Shown one piece after another: positions 21,318-32,721 of a stretch of DNA of 64,000 nt (its first letter is position 1; each line of letters opens with the position of its first letter). The notes under the pieces were generated by a model. The model had not been told where the DNA came from and searched no databases. It was given only the letters and a program-made list of their open reading frames with translations. The stretch spans positions 300,495-364,494 of the forward strand of contig JXTC01000268.1 in NCBI GenBank assembly GCA_002914845.1, written 5' to 3'. This DNA is from Trema orientale (taxonomy: Eukaryota > Streptophyta > Magnoliopsida > Rosales > Cannabaceae). Both the position numbers and the translations under genes were made by a program.

Positions 21318-23386
21318 TAACTCCTCATGAGAGTTGGCTTTTATACCATAACTTTTGAAATTTGTCTAGATACCCCAAAAATTGATAAATTACAAAAGTT
21401 GTGTTAGTTTTTCCTAACTAGAGATAGGTATTAAAAATTGTAAGAGCAAAAATATAATTACACAACGCAATCCTAATTCTATGCCAATTCCCAAATTTCA
21501 AACCCTATAATTGAGGTCTTCAAAATTTTTTTATCTTTTAACATTGTTTTGCTTAAATAGTGTAAATCTTTCTTCCTTGATGCAAATCTGGAGCATGGAT
21601 AGAAATTCTACTAGTGTCCATGGAGATTTACTTGAGTTTATAAAGCATATAATTTCTATAGGTTTATATAGCTCCACTAACTGTACTTTGTTTTTTCTTT
21701 TCTTTATATGTGGCTAAATGATTGTAATCCCCAATTCTTGTTTTTGATTAGTAGCGTCAAAATGGGCCGGTATGAACACGACATGATTATAAGCCGGTAT
21801 AGCACGACAAAATTATAAGCTGTTATGGCATGACACGATTAGATTAATAACCGTGCCTGGCACGACACGACATAATTAATAACCGTGCTCAGGCTGCCAT
21901 ATCACGATAAGTAAACGTGCTCAGGCCGGTGCAACACATGCACGGGCACAGGTATGACACATGACACGACAGGTACGAATAACAGTCACGATTGAGAAAA
22001 ATAATTAGTTTGCAAAAAAATAATTATTTATAATTTATTTTAATTTTTTTGGCATAATTTTAATACAATAAATTTAAAAAAATAGAAAAATAAAAACTAA
22101 AATATTTTCTAAGTAAAAAATAATATATATTATAAATATTACATCAATTTCTAATTTTTTAAAGTAAAAAAGTTCCAAAATTTAATAAGTTTGAGTCAAA
22201 GATTTTAAAGATATTAAGAATCTAAGACAAAACTCACATCTAATAGAAAATCCTTAAAATGTTAAGAAAGAAAAATACAGTTTAGATATGTATCAATCAT
22301 AACTTTTGAGTTATACATTTTGATATAATTTGAGTATATGCCAATTTAGTTGGAATATACTTTAACTATAGAAATTTAAATTAATTATCATTACTCACTT
22401 ATACTCTAATATTTCAATTTAGATTTATTTTTATATAAAAGTTATCTCAATTTTTAAATAATATCTTTCTATTACATAATAATTAACAATTCATAATTCA
22501 TAATTACTTAAAAGGAAATATGCCTAATAGTATTAGAATAACCAAATTAAAAAAAAAATGAGAATGATTATAGAACAAGAACAATAAGAGTTTGAAAATA
22601 GAAATAATTAGGCTTGAGATCATATATGATATAAAAAATGGGCAAAATTAGACACAAGAATAATATAATAAAAAACAAGCACGATTAGGCATAAAAATAT
22701 CATAGTACCTAAAATTGGTGCAATTAGTACGAAAATAGCATAATATCGGAAACGACATAATTAGACACAAAAATAGCATAATATCGAAAATGAGTACGAT
22801 TAGACACGGAAAATAGTCCAATACCAAAAAAAGACACGATTAGGCACGATAATAGCATAATACCCAAAATAGAAATAATTAGACACGAAAATAAACAAGC
22901 ACGATAATGGCACGTTAACAGCACGATTATAACAAGAAATCAAGCGTGGGCATAACACAAGCACGACACTAGCACAGGCACGTAACGGGCTAGGTATGGC
23001 ATGATATGGCACGATCACTAATCGTGCCCAGGCTGGCACGACACAAGGCACGACACGACCCAGTTAACATCTCTATGTTTGATTATTTGTGAAATTTTAA
23101 TATTGTATTTAATTTTTCTCTTTGATCTTAGTAAATAGTGTGTTGTCTGAAAGATTTCAATTGAAATATTGCAGTTATAGATTTTTAAATTTTTTTCCTG
23201 TAAGTCAAAAATATAGTTTAAAATTGGTTAAAAGAAGCAATGATAAGTAATTACATTCCCCCCCTAAAATCTCTTAAGCTATCTTTTGTTGGGGTAAACT
23301 AACACAACTTTTGTAATTTTCGACGTGCTTCGGACAAATTTAAAAAGTCATGGGGTAAAAATTAACTCTCAACAAAAGTGGAAGAG
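21318..23386. mobile_element. TIR element split by a hAT insertion
   Basis: The arms at about 21318-21420 and 23283-23386 are inverted: AATTACAAAAGTTGTGTTAG (left) matches the reverse complement of CTAACACAACTTTTGTAATT (right), and GAGAGTT and AAATTTGTC pair as well. Identity is moderate. Between them lies host-like DNA plus the hAT element at 21749-23075, so this element is older than the hAT insertion. Confidence 0.5.
21749..23075. mobile_element. hAT-type non-autonomous element, copy 2
   Basis: Left end TAGTAGCGTCAAAATGGGCC, right end CCCAGTTAACATCTCTA, matching the ends of the 7.1-kb copy. It is flanked by TTTTTGAT (21741-21748) and TGTTTGAT (23076-23083), 7 of 8 bases alike. GC-rich ends made of repeated GGCACGAC and ATTA.ACACGA units bracket an AT-rich middle. 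The inner part at 22680-22930 repeats a TTAG.CACGAAAATAGCATAA unit of about 40 bases at least five times. Confidence 0.7.
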
Positions 23387-24057
23387 TAATAGCTAGGGTC
23401 TTTAGTCCTGCAATTTTTATCAGTTGTGGGAGGGAGCATATAATGTAATGTAGAGTCCTTCGACTTCTTTTTTTTTCTCTTTCTTTTTTTTTTTTAATTT
23501 TCAATTTCACGACATGGTTGCAATCTAAATGGCAAGTACTATTTGATATAAAGAATTATTAAAGGTTTTATAGCAAAATGACAGAATTTTGGGCCTAATT
23601 TAAGTAAATGTTCGTCTTTCAAATATTATAGCAAAATATCTAGTATATGTGTTTATATACAAAGTATAAAATATTATATACCAAGCATAAAAATTTATAT
23701 ACTCAATACATTAACTGAAATTAGAGATAAGTATGTATACCAAGTGTAAAAATATATACTTGAACATTTAGCTATAAAATTTAAAAAATGGACATCTATT
23801 TAGTCAAATTTAAAATATTAGACATTACCTAAATTTCTCAATTATTAGTTTCTTGTGCTATGAGGAATTATCTCTTTCTTGTGCTATGAGGAATTATCTC
23901 TTTCTTGTGCTATCTCTTTTCCCAAAAATGATGTAAGATTAGACTCTGTATGTGTGTTTGCTTTGTAAAAACCCTTTCATTAAATTTTCTTTTTTTATTA
24001 ACCTAGCCCATAATGTTTCAATGGTATCCAACCTTAAAAAAAATAAAAAATGAAAAT
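23387..24057. other. Intergenic, no gene seen
   Basis: Contains a triplicated 'TTTCTTGTGCTATGAGGAAT'-type block at about 23850-23920 (period 26-28 bases). No gene. Confidence 0.45.
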
Positions 24058-24407
24058 GGTAAACTGTAAAAAATACTATGAAATTTGAGTATTTTGTAAT
24101 TTTAACCTTCGAGTTTGGACTCTGCAAAATAATACCCTAAGAGAATTTTTTTAAAATTGATACCCTGAGTTGATTTTAAAAGACAATAATACTCTCAAAA
24201 TTAAGGAGAATAATGAGGTTTAATGACTCCAATATAGTTTTGATAGAGGATATTATTGTCATTTTATTATTAAAATTACTCAAAAATCAGTTCCAGATAT
24301 TAATTTTCACAAATTCTTAATTTCAGAGTATTATTTTGCAGAGTTCAGATCTCATAGTTTAAATTGCAAAATATCCAAATTTCGTGGTATTTTCTCTGCA
24401 ATTCACC
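24058..24407. mobile_element. Long-TIR MITE of 350 bp
   Basis: About 100 bases at each end are inverted: GGTAAACTGTAAAAAATACT at the left against the reverse complement of TATTTTCTCTGCAATTCACC at the right, continuing to ACTCTGCAAAATAATAC. It is flanked by A-rich DNA, so the duplication is unreadable. The design (long TIR, no coding) fits a Mutator-type MITE. Confidence 0.6.
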
Positions 24408-25631
24408 AAAAAAAAAGAGAGAAGAAAAATAGCAGGAATTTATTGTACTGCGGATCCACATTTGGTGAAATGGAAAGGAAAAAAAAAAAAAAATCAAAGT
24501 TTTTGCTTTGGTCGAAAAATATAGAAAGCTGCAGATGAGAGAGGTAATTATGTTTCAATGTTTTCTAATATGCTATGATTCAGTGCAAATAGAAACATTC
24601 AAAGCTTGCTTTTTGTGAGCCTGATTTTGCATGAAATCCAATCTCAGTCGTTGTATCTTGTCCATACAGTAGAACTAAAATTGAGGGTCCTATTTTAGTC
24701 GTGCCCAGTTATTAGATTGTTGTCTGACAATAGTTTAGTTTAAATATGTACATATATTTGGGCGCTGCCTGGCAGCATGCATGCATGTTTTGTCCGTACC
24801 GGTAGGAAACAAATTTCATCCCTTAGATCTAAAAGAAAAGGTGATAGATGATGTTGTTCCAGATTCTTATTTTGTACTCTACCGTAAAGAATCTTCTCCA
24901 TAAAAATTTTTATTTGAAAGGAAAAAAAAAAAAAAAAAATCCTGCTTCCCCAAAGCTCTCTGGCGATTATCTCCTCCAAATTCCGGTCAAGTTTCTGCGA
25001 GCACCACAAAAGTTGTGTTGTTTTCCGTTTCCAGGGATTTTCTAAAAGAAAAACGTGCACGTTTTGCAGACTTGTGATTCGGAAAAAAAACAAAAAAACA
25101 AAATAGATTTGCCATGGGATCTGGGCTTCTGAGAATTTGTCGTGGGTCTTTAGATAATTAGACTTGCCATCACACAGTGATACGAGGGTTAAAAGGGCCA
25201 TGCCAGCAGACTTTTTTACAAAAACAAAAAAACAAAGAAAAATTTAGGTAGATAACCAATTTTTCAAATTAGTTTAAGTAGATGTTTATATTTAATATTT
25301 ATAGTTAAATATCTATTTTTTTTTAAGTTTCAGTTGTGGAATATATTATATTTCCACTTTTTTTATTGAGTGAGTTAGATATTTAAGTATAAATTTTTGA
25401 ACTTGGTCATATATTAAGTTTTAAACAAAAAAAAAATGATCAAATAATTACTCAGTCCATCCACAAATGCGAAGGGCAAAGTTGATTCGACTTTAAAATG
25501 ATAGTCCTTTTTAAAGGATTTTTTTTTTAAAAAAATGACATTTTCTTAAATAATTATTAGAAAAATGCAAAATTTTTTAGTGATATAATTGTAAAATAAG
25601 TGTTATTTATTTTTTTGTTGCTTTTTTTATA
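24408..25631. other. Intergenic, no gene seen
   Basis: The stretch 24600-25200 is richer in G and C than its surroundings and holds a 153-codon minus-strand frame (25201-24740). The protein is interrupted by homopolymeric Phe runs and has no recognisable motif, so it is not called a gene. It could be a remnant exon or a regulatory region. Confidence 0.3.
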
Positions 25632-25803
25632 GGGGATGGCTACAGTAGGGGCGTCCCTACGTAGGGTCATGTCTTAATTATCGTTGGATGGGAATCTGTG
25701 GGGAATAACGGGAATTTGTGGAGAATCTATTTATATACAGATTCTCATCCAACGGTGAATAGACAAGGCCCTACGTAGGGGCGCCCCTACTGTAGACGCG
25801 CCT
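25632..25803. mobile_element. Mutator-type MITE, family M1, copy 2
   Basis: 172 bp. Ends GGGGATGGCTACAGTAGGGG and CCCCTACTGTAGACGCGCC, the best-preserved TIRs of the family, with CCCTACGTAGGG just inside each end. Flanked by TTTTTTATA on both sides (about 25623-25631 and 25804-25812). Confidence 0.85.
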
Positions 25804-25812
25804 TTTTTTATA

Positions 25813-26981
25813 ACAAAATATAAAATATAAAATTATTATTATTTTTTTTCTTGTAGGAATTTATAAAGGGCCAAGCCCTAGCCCTTCATGGCCTGGGTGC
25901 CCCTGGCCCATGACAGTAAAAGTCCAGCCTAGGCCCCTCACGGATTATGGCCGGTCCAAGCCCACAACGATTGCGTGTCGGACTTAACCCGACCCTTCAC
26001 TAGCATTCGAGATTGTGCCGAACTGGCCATGTATGGGCCGACGCAGCCCTGACTCAATTTATACCTGTACCCAGTGAGTTTGTTCACAATTATGTTATTT
26101 ATTTTCTTGATAAGTATCAGCAAAGTGATTTTTCTTAAAGCTGAAACAATGGGCAAATACTTAAATTCAAGAATTCCACAATACAAAATTTTCACATCCA
26201 TTTCATGCTCAACCGTAAAAGAGATAAACATATGAAATTAAAGATCTTAAGAGGTCATATGATCTTAAGAGATCATATGAAATGATGTTTTATTTTTTGA
26301 AACTACCACTTTTACAAATTTATTTAGATTAATACCACTTTTTCTCTCTTTCCATAATGATCTCCCTTTCCATTTCACTTTTAAAAGTGAAAAGTATTAT
26401 TTACCATACATGTTTTTATTTTTTATTTTAGAAAACAAAAGATAAAATAAGAAATGAGAAAAAATACTTTTGTTTTTGTGTCTAAAAAAATAAAACAAAA
26501 GCTTTAGCAAACGGCACCTTAGCTTTAAGAATCTTTAATCTTGTTTTTATGATATATGTGGGTGAAGCAATGAAGAGTAGAATGTTGTTACGATCTTTCA
26601 TGTGCGCGATCTTTCTTATGATGCTTCCATTACATTAACGAGGAACTTTATAAAATCAATCGCCCTTTGGCTAGCTTACCTTTTGTTATACATTCATTAT
26701 AAACATTGGAAAAGATCGTTATTTATAAACTATTACAATTTCGTTGTCGACAGATCACTCATCATGGTATATAAAAAGGCAGCTCCCCTAAAGTAAAATA
26801 TTAGGGAAAAGTTACAAACACTATTTTTTTGAATAGAAATTTAACTACTTAGTCTTTGTTTGAGACAGTTAGGAATCTGATTTTCTAAAATGACATGTTT
26901 TTTCAAGTGACTGGAAAATTCTGGTTGTTATTGTTGAATTTTGGATGAAAGAAATTGAGAAAAAAAGAAGAAGAAGAAAGG
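25813..26981. other. Intergenic; GC-rich hAT-like debris, no gene
   Basis: 25865-26060 is unusually GC-rich with GGGCC, CCCGACCC and CGGTCC motifs like the ends of the hAT-type repeats, but no paired end was found. The remainder is AT-rich. The 97-codon frame at 26231-25938 crosses this block and is not recognised. Confidence 0.35.
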
Positions 26982-27099
26982 AATGAGAAAATTACATGTA
27001 GATAAAATGTATCGTGCTCAATAGATGAGTTCATGACTAGAAATGAGAAAATTACATGTAAATAAATTGTATCATGCTCAATAGATGAGTTCATGACTT
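26982..27099. repeat. 60-bp tandem duplication
   Basis: AATGAGAAAATTACATGTA begins at 26982 and 27042, followed in both by ATAAA.TGTATC.TGCTCAAT and GATGAGTTCATGACT. The copies differ at only a few positions. Confidence 0.85.
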
Positions 27100-28380
27100 A
27101 TGTTCCGGCTAATTTTTCTTTAATATATATATGGCTGAATTTACTCGGGAAAATTTGCAGCAAAGACTAAGGAATTAACCATTGTGATTGAAAAAATATA
27201 ACAAATAGTGCATTTACCACCTTCATATAAGATACTATATTACAGCATTTTCTTCATGGTGGCCGATAATATAAGCTCAGGCCTCAGAGAACAAGAAATC
27301 ATTCAGTACCAAATTTTGTAGTACTTTTGGTTCTCTGAACATCCAAATATTGAAAGTCGTCCTTTTTAGTACATTATTAAACATTTAAAAAAATAAAAAT
27401 AATATATCTATATATATATATATTTTCTACAAAAACAGAATTTCCCACTTCTCAGGTGATACTAGTAAGTGCCAACTACCAAGTGGTAACCTTTGGCTTC
27501 TAGCAATACGCAAATTTTGAGGTCATCTCTTTAGGAGCTCTAACTAGTCAGGGACTCAGGCACCTATACATATTACATAAACAAATATAAATATAAATAT
27601 ATTAGCATTTTCTTGACAAAAGAGCCACTAGCACAGTGAAAGCAACAATAAAGAACTGCAAATTGTCGTATAACATAGACATATCACAATGTATATAGAA
27701 AACATAAGAAAAGTTTACAAAACAAAAATTATAAACACACACAAAAACATATATATTTTCCTTTCAACAAAAAAAATAAAAACATATAATTTTTTTTGCA
27801 TGTGATCTTCTAATCCCTCGATGGTCGTCTCAGAGGTTAAGGTCTTATTTGTGTCCGTACGAATTCATTAATCTTAGCAGAAAGAAACGAATATTTGACA
27901 TCATGGTCTGGGGAGTTGGGAGAGCAGAGAGCTCATAAGTTAATGTCACAGTTTGTACACTAAAAAAATGCGACACTCGTAATAATGACTCGTATTAAGT
28001 ACTAATGCAGCTGAAAACGAAATATGGTTTGCTTTGAAATCAGCATTCTTGAATGGTCAATTGGACCCTTTTTATGCTTTTAAAAAAAGCCTGTGGTTGA
28101 ATAGTAAGTTTCAAGGTTCTTTCCTAATTTCTCTCAAAATCTCAGTTTGAAAATACAAAACCAATATTTCGTTAATAGGGTCTTTTGATTAAACGTACGA
28201 TTATTATGATTAATTTGGTTTGGCAAGTTTGCACTGTTTTGTCGCTTGGGTTGATCTTTGAAGTTTCTTATCTCTTTTCTTTTCTCCAGTGTGTTTACTA
28301 CTTTTTGCTTCTTATTCCTTATTTACTTATTTATTTATTTATTTCATGGGGTAGAGGTTGTGTCAATGTTATTGATGTAT
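27100..28380. other. Intergenic, no gene seen
   Basis: AT-rich. A partly GC-balanced stretch at about 27440-27560 shows no open frame of note. No RNA gene recognised. Confidence 0.4.
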
Positions 28381-28521
28381 GTGAACATGTGTGAACAGAA
28401 GTAAATATATCTGTGAACATATGTGAACATATGTGTGAACAGATATGTGTGAACACATGTGAACGTGCACATGTGAACAAATGTAAACAGATATGAACAT
28501 ATATATATGAAGACATGTGAA
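28381..28521. repeat. GTGAACATATGT minisatellite
   Basis: About ten imperfect copies of a 12-14 base unit GTGAACA(T/C)ATGT, mixed with GTGAACAGAT variants. It lies directly before a TATA-bearing block that looks LTR-derived. Confidence 0.75.
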
Positions 28522-28955
28522 CACCTAAATAGTGTGTAAATCGCGTTCAAATTGTATGGAGGTTGGTAAAAGATTGGTGAGCCTAGCCTATAAATAGAGA
28601 CTTCATTTCTTCATTCTCTTCATCCCAAAAATTAAAAGCATTTCAAGTTCTAGGTTTTAAAGAGTGGCGGTGTAAGATGTGAGTGAGAGAATACTTGTGA
28701 GAAAATGCTTGGGTATATTGGAGTCATTGGGTAGAAAAGAAGGAAATCTATATGATTGTAGAAACTTTTCATATAGTGAAATTTTTTTCTAAGAGATAGT
28801 AGTTTTTCTCCTAATTTGGGCGGAGTTTTTCACTTAAATTCTTGTGTTGTAAGATTGGTTTCTATTCACTGTTATCAATTCTCTATTATTCTGACATTAT
28901 TTTAAAATGAGATCTTGTGAGCGGCGAATCTAGGTCGGTCAGATTCCTAATATAT
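28522..28955 (+). mobile_element. Possible LTR-type fossil fragment
   Basis: A strong TATA context (CCTATAAATAGAGACTTC at about 28586) is followed by about 350 bases of leader-like DNA with GGGCGGAGTTTTTCACTTAA and TCTTGTGTTGTAAGATTGG, the kind of layout seen in copia LTRs. No second LTR, priming site or coding part could be tied to it. Broken if real. Confidence 0.3.
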
Positions 28956-29641
28956 GTCTGGTATGTCTATCAGCATTAAGCTAGTGGAAGCTAATGGGAC
29001 TAACTCTCACAATTCTAGTACTGAATACAGGCTGGAATTGTTACATGTTACGAAAATCAAAACAGAAAAGTCCTATGTATTGTGTGTACATCATATAGAT
29101 ATCATAATCACTAATATTAGATTGTCAACTACTAATCTGATCAACAACACTGCTATATAGAGATATAAGATGTGAGACGTCCACAAATTCATAAAGAATG
29201 ATAAGTAGTGTTTCAAGCAAAACAAAAAGGATAAGTTGTAATTAATGTTATCAGTACTTTGATACTCCGTCTATTTTCAAGAGCTCTCATGCTATTAAAT
29301 TGTCTGGATAAAAACACCATGAATATGTCAAAATTTGCATTACTGTTGATTAAAATTGTAGGATCCATTACTATGACATATATTGTTTGTTTTTTTGCCA
29401 AATCTTTGATACGAAATGGACATCCTCATCGCAAATTTCTCACATTTGGGGAGAGAGCAATTTCATCTTTTACAAAATTAGTGCGTTCCATTAATTTATG
29501 GTCTTCATATGTGTATATACTTTCTCTTCTCAAAATATAGCTCATTTTCATTCCAATCAATTCTCACAAGTTTCACGACATTTCTCTTTCCCAACAATTA
29601 CAAACACAATATGTCAAAAGAACAGCTCTCTTTGAAAAAAC
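28956..29641. other. Intergenic; 3' flank of Lhcb1
   Basis: The last 100-200 bases before 29642 are likely 3'-UTR of the Lhcb1 gene on the minus strand. The short frames at 28954-29160 and 29259-29540 have no family resemblance. Confidence 0.35.
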
Positions 29642-30445
29642 TCACTTTCCGGGAACAAAGTTTGTGGCAAATGCCCAAGCATTGTTGTTAATAGGGTCAG
29701 CCAAGTGATCAGCCACGTTCTCTAGGGGTCCCTTGCCAGTAACAATGGCTTGGACAAAGAAACCAAACATGGAGAACATAGCCAGTCTCCCATTTTTGAT
29801 TTCCTTCACCTTGAGCTCAGAAAAGGCCTCTGGATCATCAGCAAGGCCCAATGGGTCAAAGCTCCCACCTGGGTATACTGGATCTGTTACCTCACCAAGT
29901 GGGCCACCAGCAATTCTGTAGCCCTCCACAGCTCCCATTAAGATGACTTGTGTGGCCCAAATTGCCAAAATGCTTTGGGCATGGACCAAACTTGGGTTCC
30001 CCAAATAGTCCAGCCCGCCTTCGCTGAAAATTTGGGAGCCGGCCTTGAACCATACGGCCTCGCCGAACTTGACCCCGTTGCGGGCCAGGACTTCAGGGAA
30101 AACACAGCCCAATGCGCCGAGCATAGCCCATCGTGCATGGATGACCTCGAGCTCTCGGTTTTTAGCGAAGGTCTCGGGGTCCGCCGAGAGCCCAGCAGTG
30201 TCCCAACCGTAGTCGCCAGGAAACTCTCCAGTAAGGTGGCACGGGGCCTCGCCCGAGAATGGGCCCAAGTACTTGACACGGTCTGGGCCGTACCATGGGC
30301 TTCTAGATGAAACGGGCTTGGGCTTGGCCACGGTCTTTCTCATGGTGACTCGGCCCTCACCAATGAGGTCAGATGCTGGAGGAGCACGCTTCACAGCCTG
30401 GCCAGCAACAGATGGAGATGAGAGAGCCATTGTTGAAGTAGCCAT
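29642..30445 (-). CDS. Lhcb1: Chlorophyll a/b-binding protein of LHCII, type I (Lhcb1)
   Basis: A major light-harvesting antenna protein of photosystem II. It is made in the cytosol, imported into the chloroplast and inserted in the thylakoid membrane as trimers. The gene is intronless, 267 aa, the usual length for Lhcb1. The transit peptide is about residues 1-35 ([20 protein letters not shown]), with the mature protein starting near RKTVAKPK. The trimerisation motif WYGPDR is at 51-56. Helix B carries [13 protein letters not shown] (98-110) with the Glu/His/Arg chlorophyll ligands; helix C is around [20 protein letters not shown] (158-177); helix A carries [14 protein letters not shown] (215-228). 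The C-terminal [15 protein letters not shown] is complete. An upstream in-frame ATG at 30472 would add MKNSLSLLI; the family start [10 protein letters not shown] is preferred. An unusual CH replaces the common SY before LTGEF (69-70). The short type-I N terminus argues against Lhcb2 and Lhcb3. Confidence 0.97.
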   Translation of the reverse strand: MATSTMALSSPSVAGQAVKRAPPASDLIGEGRVTMRKTVAKPKPVSSRSPWYGPDRVKYLGPFSGEAPCHLTGEFPGDYGWDTAGLSADPETFAKNRELEVIHARWAMLGALGCVFPEVLARNGVKFGEAVWFKAGSQIFSEGGLDYLGNPSLVHAQSILAIWATQVILMGAVEGYRIAGGPLGEVTDPVYPGGSFDPLGLADDPEAFSELKVKEIKNGRLAMFSMFGFFVQAIVTGKGPLENVADHLADPINNNAWAFATNFVPGK

Positions 30446-30535
30446 TATAAGCAATGAAAGAGAATTTTTCAATGGGAAGGTTTTGTTTTTCCTTGGGCTG
30501 ATACAGTTTGTTGAACTAGCACTGTCTTTGGTCTG

Positions 30536-30601
30536 GTATATATAGCTTTTGTGTGAGGGGTCCTTTTATCTTTATGATATCTTTATCTCTTTTCTCATTG
30601 G
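30536..30601 (-). promoter_or_regulatory. Lhcb1 light promoter: CCAAT, three GATA motifs, TATA
   Basis: Reading toward the gene on the minus strand there is CCAAT (30601-30597), GATAAA (30587-30582), GATATC (30581-30576), GATAAAA (30570-30564) and a TATATATA box (about 30544-30537), 92-99 bases before the ATG. The order CCAAT, triple GATA, TATA is the known arrangement of Cab/Lhcb promoters and confers light and circadian control. An additional GATAAGG lies at about 30803 on the plus strand. Confidence 0.8.
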
Positions 30602-30849
30602 TATTTGATGAAGCTTAAAGATTCACAATCAATATCCTTTCATTTTTAAATTAAATTTTGTCTCTCTCCAGTTGCCTTGAATGCTATTCTCCACCAATCC
30701 GCTTGAGTTGGATTTTAGATGGCTGATCTAGCCAATAGAATTTATCCTCGTGCCTTTTGGAGGTGATATTGTCATCTCTTATAAGAGTTACGAAGCAAGG
30801 ATAAGGAAAGAGATTTCATTCTAATATCTGATCCTTCGTTATGGTTTAC

Positions 30850-30885
<36 letters not shown>

Positions 30886-31199
30886 CTTGAACTCAAAAAC
30901 AGCATAAAAAAGAAACAGAGAAAGTTGTTACCATGTTGAATAATAGATGAAGTTACTATATAGCCTACTACTTACTACTACCTTAATTCTGGTCCAGGTG
31001 ATGGAAGAGTAAACTAAAAATTACAGATTTCAGCCCGGTAAGACATGAATGATCCTTGAGATATTAAGACTTTGATCTATATAATATTGTTTTCTAGGAT
31101 TACTTCATTAGTCTTCCAGGCAGCAAAACTTAGCATGAAAAGTTAATGCAACAAATCATATAAAATCCTTCTTTTTTTTTTTAATCGATGTAATTTTAA
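30602..31199. other. Upstream region of Lhcb1, no gene
   Basis: Contains an (AT)n run at 30851-30882 and further CCAAT/GATA-type motifs at about 30735-30745. No coding signal. Confidence 0.4.
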
Positions 31200-31466
31200 A
31201 TGTTACAAGTCTGCATGACTAACCGTAAGTCGAATAGAAATATGGTTCTAGCTCGACTCCCGTTAAATATTTTCACTTGGGTACTTTCTTTTGCTAAACT
31301 AAAGGGGGAAAAAAGTGAAACAGAGCAATTGGAACAAAAAAGTTCAAAAATTAAGCCTCTCTCTTTCCGTAAGACACTGGAAGAGGAATTTGATTCCATG
31401 ATTACAGAGCTACAAATGGTTATTGAAGCCCAAAACAAGTTTCAAGACAATGACTCGCTTTGGTAA
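31200..31466 (+). other. Orphan open frame, 88 codons
   Basis: An uninterrupted plus-strand frame with balanced composition: a hydrophobic LPLNIFTWVLSFAKLK segment, then a charged part ending KTLEEEFDSMITELQMVIEA that could form a helix. I do not recognise it. It may be a remnant exon, a small gene, or 3'-UTR of the neighbouring minus-strand gene read backwards. There are no promoter or splice clues. Confidence 0.15.
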
Positions 31467-31565
31467 AGCCAGCTAGAGCTACCAAGTAATTTCAGCAATA
31501 CAATCAGCTAGGATCTTGCTCAATGAAAGCAATAACATAGATGATCTATCATGTCTAACACCAAT

Positions 31566-32102
31566 CTACCCTTGAATTTTAGATGTCCCATTCATCCATT
31601 CTTGCATCGTGGATGATTTAAATATCCGGAGGAGCAAAGCTTTTTCTCTCTTTCCCAATTTGTTTGCACCATAGCGCTTAGTAACACCGAGCTTGAGAGC
31701 CTCACGTCCTTCTTCGGCAATCTTTTTTCTCACAGCCGTCAACAAACCTGTCCCTTGAGGACCAATTCTTTTTCTCTCCTCTGCATTTCCACTTTTCTCT
31801 TCGTCCATTGTCACTGAACCGGCAGCATCATCTACGGGTTGGCGTTGTTTGGAGACATCACCGGACTGCATCACATCCTTGGAGATGCTCTCATAGCCGT
31901 CAGGGCTGTTGCTTCCCCACCATTTATACGACACAGTTGATAACCCCTCAGAAGGGAAGCCATGTTTGAATTCATCCAATGTAGTAACCCCTTTTGTCAA
32001 ACTTGTGCTTAGCACGGTTTGGGGTCTCCCAATCTGAACATACTTGCCTCCTTCCTGCTGCAAGCTATGAGAAACTGTATTCGTATTCTGCGATTTCGAC
32101 AT
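31566..32102 (-). CDS. Small uncharacterised plant protein, 178 aa
   Basis: A single coding exon. The N-terminal half is polar and Ser/Thr-rich. The C-terminal part (about 113-178) is basic and helix-prone, with KRIGPQGTGLLTAVRKKIAE, GREALKLGVTKRYGANKLG and KREKALLLRIFKSS; this looks like the conserved core, and I have an impression of similar plant proteins without a known function. No membrane segment or catalytic motif is visible. The ATG at 32102 follows an acceptor at 32151 (TTTCATTTCAG) that closes an intron of about 570 bases whose donor, GTAAGTTTTT, is at 32721; stops lie in the frames upstream of the ATG. So the gene probably has a non-coding first exon. Function unknown. Confidence 0.7.
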   Translation of the reverse strand: MSKSQNTNTVSHSLQQEGGKYVQIGRPQTVLSTSLTKGVTTLDEFKHGFPSEGLSTVSYKWWGSNSPDGYESISKDVMQSGDVSKQRQPVDDAAGSVTMDEEKSGNAEERKRIGPQGTGLLTAVRKKIAEEGREALKLGVTKRYGANKLGKREKALLLRIFKSSTMQEWMNGTSKIQG

Positions 32103-32721
32103 TCTTTTGTTACTCGAGTTCTGAGGATCACTCTACTCACGAATGATTCACTGAAATGAAAACAAAATAAGACCAGCTCAATACAACTCTTTAATATCAG
32201 AAAGAGCATCTAGCACTTTACTGATACCAAAGAAGTGATGCCATTGTAAATGATACAATCCAGACTCAACTGAAAGAACGAATCAAAACTCGAGTTATCC
32301 CTCCCAATTTTGCTGCTTTATGTGGAAATTCACCATTTTAGTATCCGAAACTTGTAAATAAACGCTTAAAATGAATGCCACAGGAAACTTCCTTCCTTAT
32401 TTACATTCCCATTATTAGTCATCACGGATTAGTAAATGTGACCATATATTCAAAATTTGACACACAAACACGTAGATGTAAGAGAAAATTCGACTAACTA
32501 CTTGTCTGGAAAAGAACCTAGAATTGGTGAAAGAAGCAAATCAACGTAATTTAAAATTTTGGGCATAATAATCACTAGTGTTGGAGTTTAAAATTAGGGT
32601 TTTTTTTTTTTTTTGGTAGAGATTTCCTAAAATTGTAGCAGCGGAGATAGCTATGCATACAGAGCAGTAGAACACGAACCAAAGAGACTAGTTAAAAAAA
32701 AAAAAAAAAAAAAAACTTACG

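Noticed and set aside
24740-25201. 153-codon minus-strand open frame
   Set aside because: Interrupted by Phe homopolymers encoded by A runs, no domain, no splice or promoter context.
28381-28521. CRISPR-like repeat array
   Set aside because: Units are adjacent and diverged without spacers; this is a plant nuclear minisatellite.
29948-30310. 120-codon plus-strand frame
   Set aside because: Antisense shadow of the GC-rich Lhcb1 coding sequence.
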